Made by a program: the position numbers and the translations under genes
Notes under the pieces: generated by a model
Told to the model about the DNA's origin: nothing
The model's input: the letters and a program-made list of their open reading frames with translations, nothing else
Databases searched by the model: none
Source: Candidatus Bathyarchaeota archaeon
GTDB taxonomy: Archaea > Thermoproteota > Bathyarchaeia > RBG-16-48-13 > JAGMEO01
Assembly (NCBI GenBank): GCA_023128135.1
Contig: JAGMEO010000032.1
Span: 1 to 5,776, forward strand
DNA: 5,776 nt
Direction of reading: 5' to 3'
Shown here: piece after piece, positions 1-4,674 of the stretch
Position numbering within the stretch: the stretch's first letter is position 1
Layout of the letters: each line of letters begins with the position of its first letter

Positions 1-1137
1 TGTAATCTTTGATTTCTTCAAGTATTCTTTAACAACTTTCGATGCATGGTAAGTTCTAAAAACCTTAGCTGTTAACTCTGGCATTAGTTCTCCTAGAAAA
101 GAGTTTACATCCTCTGACCTAACACCATTGAAGATCGGTGATTTATTATCTGAAGTAAATGTTCGCAAGTTTTCAATAACAGGTTCAGGTAAAATTTCTT
201 CTTTATACCACTTCACATAGTCTTTTCCTATAAATTTGAAACGCACAAGACCATTACGGTCAAAAGATACATGACGGGGTAAGAGTGTTGTCGCTCCAAC
301 TGTATTTGCTTCGTCTTTATCTTTTTCATCTCCAACTCGAAGTTTAAACTTGTCAATGAGGTAGCATACAGTCGCTATCTTACGTCTTTTCTCATTATTT
401 GAATTCAGGTTGTTTTCTACATGTCTTCTTATCTTGTTAATTTTTCTTTCAAGTTTTCTAGCTTTATCAAATTTTTCGATTTCTTTTTCTTGCTTAATAC
501 TGGAAGAGTCAGCTAACCACACATATTTCGTTTTTCCAGTGAGTTTATCATTCCACTTCGCAATCCACATATCTTCTAGTGCCCATACAACCTCTTTCCA
601 GTTGCCATTTGGAATAGAAGCGTCTGGTGAAAGATTTAAAATAACATCTTCTTTTCCAGCACCTTCCTTCCATCGACCTCGTAATGGATGTTTTCCTCGT
701 CCCATAAAGATGGAAGAAGGTTCAACCATGTAGTTGCTAATCTCCATCTTAACGCCATCTACAAGGGCATAGCCAAACTTTTCTTTATTTGCTTCCCTCA
801 CAGCTTTTCTGGCTTGGGCGAGTTGTTTCTTTTCTTCTTTTGTTAGAGCGAGTTTTCTTTCTTTCTCCTTTTCAATGTAGCTCTGTATTTCTGAGAAGTC
901 AAAGTGTTCTGCATTTACATTGCCTTCAATACCAAGAACTATACTGAAGTCTTTAAAAAAATTTTTTAAGAAGACTTTATCTTTAACATAAACTGTTCCA
1001 AGCTTCTTAACCCAAGCATAAGCCATTTCCTCTTGTTTTGGTGTAAGTTTTATTTTTTTTCCTTTGCAGTGGATATGAAATTCTTTAGCTTCGTAGAACT
1101 TGGGTACAATAACACCATTGTGAATTAATTGTTTCAT
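1..1137 (-). CDS. DNA topoisomerase IB (eukaryote-like TOP1), C-terminus cut off by window edge
   Basis: The enzyme relaxes positive and negative supercoils by nicking one DNA strand through a 3'-phosphotyrosine link. Translating the minus strand from the ATG at 1137 gives 379 open codons up to the left edge. They follow eukaryotic TOP1 closely: an N-terminal core with KLTPKQEEMA and FLKNFFKDF, a charged helical stretch (about residues 90-120), FGYALVDG (121-128), the DNA-binding FMGRGKHP (144-151), then the catalytic core. Three of the five catalytic residues are visible: Arg267 in KLRVGDEKD (human R488), Lys305 in FIGKDYVKW (human K532) and Arg361 in LTAKVFRTYHAS (human R590). The linker, the histidine and the active-site tyrosine lie beyond the edge. 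A TGA in the same frame sits one codon before the ATG, which fixes the start. The long eukaryotic N-terminal tail is absent, as usual in archaeal forms. The gene is divergent from the HD gene. Family assignment is very secure; whether the full protein is intact cannot be seen. Confidence 0.95.
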   Translation of the reverse strand, partial: MKQLIHNGVIVPKFYEAKEFHIHCKGKKIKLTPKQEEMAYAWVKKLGTVYVKDKVFLKNFFKDFSIVLGIEGNVNAEHFDFSEIQSYIEKEKERKLALTKEEKKQLAQARKAVREANKEKFGYALVDGVKMEISNYMVEPSSIFMGRGKHPLRGRWKEGAGKEDVILNLSPDASIPNGNWKEVVWALEDMWIAKWNDKLTGKTKYVWLADSSSIKQEKEIEKFDKARKLERKINKIRRHVENNLNSNNEKRRKIATVCYLIDKFKLRVGDEKDKDEANTVGATTLLPRHVSFDRNGLVRFKFIGKDYVKWYKEEILPEPVIENLRTFTSDNKSPIFNGVRSEDVNSFLGELMPELTAKVFRTYHASKVVKEYLKKSKIT

Positions 1138-1220
1138 CTTTCATCATTTTGATCTTCAGTTTATCAGATTATTCTGGATGCTTTAGACATATGATAGAGC
1201 TTTTAGTCCTTGATGGTGTT

Positions 1221-1228
1221 TTTTTAAA
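1221..1228 (-). promoter_or_regulatory. Possible TATA box for topoisomerase IB
   Basis: On the minus strand the sequence reads TTTAAAAA, an acceptable archaeal TATA element. Initiation about 25 bases downstream would leave a leader of roughly 60 bases before the ATG at 1137. No strong Shine-Dalgarno sequence precedes that ATG. This is a weak positional call, because AT-rich DNA gives many such matches. Confidence 0.3.
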
Positions 1229-1272
1229 CTTTCGATTCTTATAGTAAAATTGTCATGTAAAAGTAATTCACC

Positions 1273-1291
1273 AACATACCAAGAATATGTT
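1273..1291. promoter_or_regulatory. Short inverted repeat upstream of the HD gene promoter
   Basis: AACATA and TATGTT form a perfect 6-base inverted repeat with a 7-base spacer, ending about 9 bases before the TATA-like box at 1300. The size and position would suit a dimeric regulator, but a 6-base repeat can easily arise by chance in AT-rich sequence. Confidence 0.2.
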
Positions 1292-1299
1292 AGTCATAG

Positions 1300-1307
1300 T
1301 TAAAATA
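1300..1307 (+). promoter_or_regulatory. Possible TATA box for the HD gene
   Basis: TTAAAATA is centred about 35 bases before the ATG at 1339. Transcription beginning about 25 bases downstream would give a leader of around 10 bases, which fits the absence of a Shine-Dalgarno sequence before the start (GAAGAGAAATG). Confidence 0.45.
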
Positions 1308-1338
1308 GCTCTGTGAGAAGTAATATTTTTGAAGAGAA

Positions 1339-2118
1339 ATGTTAGAACCTTTCAGATTACCAACCAAAAAGAATGCGAAGCTTCGTAAACTTTTGGAAGA
1401 GATACGTAAAGATAAAAAGCTAGTTTCCTTATGGAAATGTGCAAATATCACTGCTATTGATCGCATGGGTTTCTCTGATCATGGCCCCACCCACATAAAA
1501 ATTATAGCAAATTCTACTCTTAGAATACTTCGAATTTTGATTGATGCAGGAGTTACACCTAGTATAGTAAAAGATTATGGCATGAGTAATGACGATGCAG
1601 AAGTCGTTGTAACCTTAGCCTCTGTTCTTCATGATTTGGGGATATCTATCATGCGTGAAGAGCATGAAGTCTATAGTTTTATGTTAGCATTAGAGTTCAT
1701 TGAAAAATATCTACCCGGAATATATAATGAAGAAGAAACAGCAATAATGACTACTGAAATATTACATGCAATAATATCACACCACCGCACTCAAAAACCA
1801 CTTACTATCGAAGCCGGTGTTGTACGAGTAGGAGACGCATTAGATATGGAGAAAGGCAGAGCTAGAATACCCTTTGAAGCTGGTAAAGTGAACATACATT
1901 CTGTCTCCGCGTTATCAATTGAGAATGTAAGTATTGAAAAAGGGGATAAAAAACCAATTGTGATAAAAATTAGGATGTCAAACTCTGCAGGAATATTTCA
2001 AGTAGATGAATTACTAAGGAAGAAGATTCAGAACTCAGGCATTGAAGATTACATCCATGTGATAGCAGAAATTGTCGGAGAAAAAGAACCAAAAATCATA
2101 ACGACGTTTGAACTATAA
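1339..2118 (+). CDS. HD-domain metal-dependent phosphohydrolase-like protein, function unknown
   Basis: This 259-residue soluble protein has no signal peptide or membrane segment. The N-terminal two thirds is an HD domain: DHGPTH (His48 and His52), the defining LHDLG doublet (His98-Asp99), further histidines at 109, 143, 148 and 149, and the closing Asp166 in VVRVGDALDM. These are the expected metal ligands, so phosphohydrolase chemistry on a nucleotide or other phosphoester is likely, but the substrate cannot be read from sequence. The C-terminal part (about 175-259), with IPFEAGKVNIHSVSA and MSNSAGIFQVDELL, is a small alpha/beta region that I associate from memory with a conserved HD family of archaea and some bacteria having no assigned role. 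The ATG follows a suitable TATA box. The gene stands alone: divergent from topoisomerase IB and convergent with the MoaD-like gene. The domain call is secure; the biological role is unknown. Confidence 0.88.
   Translation: MLEPFRLPTKKNAKLRKLLEEIRKDKKLVSLWKCANITAIDRMGFSDHGPTHIKIIANSTLRILRILIDAGVTPSIVKDYGMSNDDAEVVVTLASVLHDLGISIMREEHEVYSFMLALEFIEKYLPGIYNEEETAIMTTEILHAIISHHRTQKPLTIEAGVVRVGDALDMEKGRARIPFEAGKVNIHSVSALSIENVSIEKGDKKPIVIKIRMSNSAGIFQVDELLRKKIQNSGIEDYIHVIAEIVGEKEPKIITTFEL
2081..2095 (-). terminator. Possible oligo-U terminator for the MoaD-like gene
   Basis: On the minus strand two T5 runs (2095-2091 and 2085-2081) lie 27-41 bases beyond the stop codon of the MoaD-like gene, inside the 3' end of the HD gene. 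Archaeal RNA polymerase can terminate at such U-tracts without a hairpin. This is a positional inference only. Confidence 0.35.
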
Positions 2119-2121
2119 GGT

Positions 2122-2376
2122 TTATCCGCCTGAGACTAAAGGCATAACATCAATCACAAAATTAGTAATTGGATGTTTTAGTCTTAATAATATGTTATGG
2201 CCTTCAGAGAATAAGCCAATATCTGTTCCTTTTATGTCATGTTTTTCAGTAAATACTTTGAAGAAGTCTTCGTATGTTGATCCTTCAGGAAGAGAGAATA
2301 CTTCTTCTTCTGGCACGTTTAGTTGTTCTCTTAGACGCGATGTAATGTAATTTACTTCTATTCTAAGGTACTTCAT
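2122..2376 (-). CDS. MoaD/ThiS/SAMP-family ubiquitin-like small protein with C-terminal Gly-Gly
   Basis: This 84-residue protein fits the beta-grasp fold: an opening strand (MKYLRIEVNYI, 1-11), a second strand around EVFSLPEGS (25-33), a helix (about 34-46), and a final strand running into MPLVSGG (78-84). The exposed terminal Gly83-Gly84 is the mark of sulfur carriers and protein modifiers (MoaD, ThiS, Urm1, archaeal SAMPs), which an E1-like enzyme adenylates and then converts to a thiocarboxylate or joins to lysines. Which job this one does cannot be told: no E1-like protein, MoaE, thiamine or tRNA-thiolation gene is in the window. Length is normal for the family. The first ATG in frame is used, with a TATA-like box about 38 bases upstream. 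It is convergent with the HD gene, with 3 bases between the stops. Confidence 0.82.
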   Translation of the reverse strand: MKYLRIEVNYITSRLREQLNVPEEEVFSLPEGSTYEDFFKVFTEKHDIKGTDIGLFSEGHNILLRLKHPITNFVIDVMPLVSGG

Positions 2377-2409
2377 ACAAATTCATATTTTTTTAACATA
2401 AACAAGTTC

Positions 2410-2419
2410 TTAAATAATT
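2410..2419 (-). promoter_or_regulatory. Possible TATA box for the MoaD-like gene
   Basis: The minus strand reads AATTATTTAA here, centred about 38 bases before the ATG at 2376. Initiation near 2389 would give a leader of roughly 13 bases, and no Shine-Dalgarno sequence is needed or seen. The surrounding DNA is AT-rich, so the call is tentative. Confidence 0.4.
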
Positions 2420-2470
2420 ATGTTTTTTGTTTACAGAAAAACCTTTGATTGTATTTAACTTAACATTGTG

Positions 2471-2479
2471 TTTATATTA
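2471..2479 (+). promoter_or_regulatory. Possible TATA box for thyX
   Basis: TTTATATTA is the best-looking TATA element in this spacer on the plus strand. It would place initiation near 2500 and give a leader of about 75 bases. A weaker alternative, CTAATAAAAA at 2524-2533, would give a leader of about 20 bases, more like the other genes here. The sequence alone does not decide between them. Confidence 0.35.
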
Positions 2480-2574
2480 TTCTGGCTGTTGGAAGACATA
2501 ATTCAAATTAGATTTACAAAACACTAATAAAAATCAAAATCATACTAATTCAGAAACTATGATGAGATGATGAA

Positions 2575-3228
2575 ATGCAGGTAACACTTGTAAATTATAC
2601 GAGAGATGGGATCAAAACAATCGCTGACGCTGTGAGGATCACAGGTCCATTTTTTGATCAAATGCCTGATGAGAAACTTATAAAGTACATGGTTAAACAT
2701 GACTATGGCTCAGCGCTGGAACACATGTACTTTACTTTTGAACTTAAGGATATTACTGTAGCCATATCAAGAGAACTCTTAGAACACCGAATAGCATCTC
2801 ATACAGCAAAGAGTACAAGATATGTTAGTGAAGCTGGAGGTTTCAAGTATTATGTGTCTCCGAAAATTACTGAAGCCCTTTTAACAAAATATGAGAAACA
2901 CATGAACTTGGTTCTTGAACTTTACAAAGAAATCGAAGAAAAAGTCGACAGAGAATCAGCAAGATATGTTCTTCCAATGGGACTTAAATGTACTTATGTC
3001 TGGACAATTAATGTACGCTCATTGCTCAATTTCTTGAGATTAAGACTCTGTGTTAATTCTGCGCCCGAGATGCAAGAATTAGCAAAGAAAGTTAAAAAAG
3101 AGGTTGTAAAGGTGTACCCACAAATATTTGAAGACATCGACTGTAGAGGCAGTCAATGGGGAATTTGTCCCGAACCAAAAAAGAGAAGTTGCGGTAAATA
3201 TCCAAATAAGGCAAAAAACAAAAAGTGA
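2575..3228 (+). CDS. thyX: Flavin-dependent thymidylate synthase ThyX, divergent active-site motif
   Basis: ThyX methylates dUMP to dTMP using a methylene-pterin carbon donor with FAD and NADPH. The 217-residue length is normal. Set against Thermotoga ThyX from memory, much of the site is kept: Ser80 and Arg82 (S88, R90), Arg130 before VLP (R147), and the block N146-V-R148...N152...R157 (N163, R165, N169, R174). Other positions differ. The signature reads EHRIASHTAKS (70-80) where RHR is usual, so Glu70 replaces R78; Glu67 replaces Q75, Ala78 replaces E86, and Tyr44 in the YGSALEH block stands where His53 is expected. The tail carries Cys190, Cys198 and Cys206, a pattern I recall from some other ThyX lineages. 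The ATG is the first in frame after a TGA at 2563, and no good Shine-Dalgarno sequence precedes it. GlyA, convergent next door, makes the carbon donor. The family is secure; normal activity is probable but untested given the changes. Confidence 0.9.
   Translation: MQVTLVNYTRDGIKTIADAVRITGPFFDQMPDEKLIKYMVKHDYGSALEHMYFTFELKDITVAISRELLEHRIASHTAKSTRYVSEAGGFKYYVSPKITEALLTKYEKHMNLVLELYKEIEEKVDRESARYVLPMGLKCTYVWTINVRSLLNFLRLRLCVNSAPEMQELAKKVKKEVVKVYPQIFEDIDCRGSQWGICPEPKKRSCGKYPNKAKNKK
3213..3224 (-). terminator. Possible oligo-U terminator for glyA
   Basis: On the minus strand a T5-G-T6 tract begins 30 bases past the glyA stop codon, within the last codons of thyX. This is a good U-tract for archaeal termination. 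On thyX it encodes a lysine-rich end (Lys-Asn-Lys-Lys), so the same bases serve both genes. No hairpin is apparent. Confidence 0.45.
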
Positions 3229-3253
3229 TGACCTAACTTTTCACCTATAGATA

Positions 3254-4615
3254 CTATTTATTCAAGTATTCGAGCACTTCTCTCAAACTTTGAAAACCAT
3301 ACTGAATCTTTCCAAAACGTTTCGCTAAGGTAATGACTTCTTCCTTGATGCTGGAAGGCGTTTTTATTTCATTAATAACACTCACAATAAGATCACATAA
3401 GTATCTAACGTCATCTTCTCTATAACCCCTTCTCGTAACATCTTGGAAGCCTACTCTGATTCCTGAAGGGTTATCCTTATTCTTCTGGTTTTCAAAGGGC
3501 AGAAGGTTCTTATTGAGAATAATATTAGCTTTTTCAAGCTTTTGTGCCACTACTTTCCCACCACCAAAAGATTTTACATCCACAGCTATCTGATGCGATT
3601 TTGTAAAGCCATGTTTTTCTCCTAAAACTTTTATTCCATTTTCAAACAGGTGTTGACCTGCAACTTGAGCGTTTTTGATAGTCTGTTTAGCTAATTTCTC
3701 TCCATGTAACTTTATTTCCAATGCTGCGAGACCAAGCGCTGGGAACCGACCAGGATGTGTATTTGAAGTTGAAAGTGGATGAATAGCATGTTGGATAGCT
3801 TTTGCTGCAGCTGTTTTTCCTTTATCCATTTTTCCTTCAACAGTTAAGTTTGAAAATACTAATCCTCCTTGCGGTCCCGGAAAAGTCTTATGTGTAGATC
3901 CTGTAACAAAGTCAGCACCTTCTCCAAGCGGATCCTGAAATTGACCAGCAGCTATTAACCCTAGAACATGAGCAGCATCATAAACAACATAAGCTCCAAC
4001 CTCCTTAGCAACACCAGTTAATTCCCTTACAGGATGTGGAAACTGGAAAAGACTACCACCAAACGTAACAATGCCAGGTCTTGCGGCTCTAATAATTTTC
4101 GCAGATTCGTCAGGATCTATATTCAATTCTTCCACATTGAATATTAAATTGACAATTTCCAGTTTTGCTAACTGACCAGCAAGACCTGTGTAGTCATGTG
4201 AAATGTGAGCCCCAGAACTGAGTGGTGCTACTGCCATTTTATTATTATTTGATATAGCCGATAAACCAAAGAAGGCAACCTGATTTGCTTGAGTACCAGA
4301 CAGGGGTCTTATATCAATCCAATCGCAACCCAATACTTCTTTCATCAAATCTGCTGTGTAATTTTCAATTTTTATTATATAACGTAAGCCTTGATAATGT
4401 CGAGCTTTAACCCGCCCTTTTAGGTCATTCTCACCCTCACAGTATCTACAGCTTAAGTCTTTGGCTAAACCTAATAGTTCATTGACAGCAGGAGACTTCA
4501 AACCTTCACTAGCAATAAGATTTACACATTCCTTACTTCGATATTCTTCATGAGCCTGAGCGGCTTTGATCAGATCAAAAGCAACTTTTGAATAATCTTT
4601 CAATTTGAAGCACAA
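3254..4615 (-). CDS. glyA: Serine hydroxymethyltransferase, archaeal type
   Basis: This PLP enzyme interconverts serine and glycine, loading a C1 unit on tetrahydrofolate or, in many archaea, tetrahydromethanopterin. The 453-residue protein is slightly longer than usual. Visible landmarks are LIASE (33-37), RPLSGTQAN (103-111), His137 likely stacking on PLP, FGGSLFQFPHPV (185-196), Asp213 and His216 in VYDAAHVLGL, the Schiff-base Lys243 in STHKTFPGPQGG, and NPSGIRVG (383-389) with carboxylate-binding Arg387. GPQGG in place of bacterial GPRGG, and FPHPV, match archaeal forms. Two oddities: the loop from Tyr58 to Tyr74 is about six residues longer and lacks the usual G-x-PGxR, and the start is not ATG. 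The frame opens after a TAA at 4627; the first usable start is TTG 4615 (a second TTG lies at 4603), and no in-frame ATG occurs before codon 91. The TATA box fits 4615. It is convergent with thyX, 25 bases between stops. Confidence 0.92.
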   Translation of the reverse strand: MCFKLKDYSKVAFDLIKAAQAHEEYRSKECVNLIASEGLKSPAVNELLGLAKDLSCRYCEGENDLKGRVKARHYQGLRYIIKIENYTADLMKEVLGCDWIDIRPLSGTQANQVAFFGLSAISNNNKMAVAPLSSGAHISHDYTGLAGQLAKLEIVNLIFNVEELNIDPDESAKIIRAARPGIVTFGGSLFQFPHPVRELTGVAKEVGAYVVYDAAHVLGLIAAGQFQDPLGEGADFVTGSTHKTFPGPQGGLVFSNLTVEGKMDKGKTAAAKAIQHAIHPLSTSNTHPGRFPALGLAALEIKLHGEKLAKQTIKNAQVAGQHLFENGIKVLGEKHGFTKSHQIAVDVKSFGGGKVVAQKLEKANIILNKNLLPFENQKNKDNPSGIRVGFQDVTRRGYREDDVRYLCDLIVSVINEIKTPSSIKEEVITLAKRFGKIQYGFQSLREVLEYLNK

Positions 4616-4636
4616 GCCCAGACATTATTCAAAAGT

Positions 4637-4646
4637 TAATATAAAA
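4637..4646 (-). promoter_or_regulatory. TATA box for glyA, fits a leaderless start
   Basis: The minus strand reads TTTTATATTA, a strong archaeal TATA element in the 59-base gap after the transporter. Its centre is about 26 bases before TTG 4615, so transcription would begin at or very near that codon. It lies only about 17 bases before the out-of-frame ATG at 4625, which would therefore probably not be in the transcript. This both separates glyA from the transporter and supports the non-ATG start. Confidence 0.6.
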
Positions 4647-4674
4647 CATTTGGTACCGCGCGCACAACATATTT

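Larger units (their letters stand above)
1138..1338. other. Divergent intergenic region between topoisomerase IB and the HD gene
   Basis: This 201-base AT-rich spacer must hold the promoters of both flanking genes. I see one TATA-like element per direction and one short inverted repeat, listed separately. I see no credible small ORF, tRNA or structured RNA in it. Confidence 0.7.
2377..2574. other. Divergent intergenic region between the MoaD-like gene and thyX
   Basis: This very AT-rich 198-base spacer contains the promoters of both flanking genes. TATA candidates are listed separately. I see no convincing RNA gene, long inverted repeat or additional ORF. Confidence 0.7.

Noticed and set aside
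410..733. Plus-strand open frame of 107 codons
   Set aside because: It lies wholly within the topoisomerase IB gene on the other strand, whose translation matches a known family through all its motifs. The plus-strand protein is low-complexity and resembles nothing.
2108..2350. Plus-strand open frame of 80 codons
   Set aside because: It is antisense to the MoaD-like gene, which has a family-like strand-helix-strand pattern and the Gly-Gly end.
2377..2574. Small RNA or riboswitch upstream of thyX
   Set aside because: The spacer is AT-rich with no stable stem pairs or recognisable riboswitch core; promoter elements explain it adequately.
4577..4625. ATG at 4625 as the start of glyA or of a leader peptide
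   Set aside because: It is out of frame with glyA, stops after 16 codons, and lies too close to the TATA box to be in a normally initiated transcript. Kept only as a possible trace of a frameshift.
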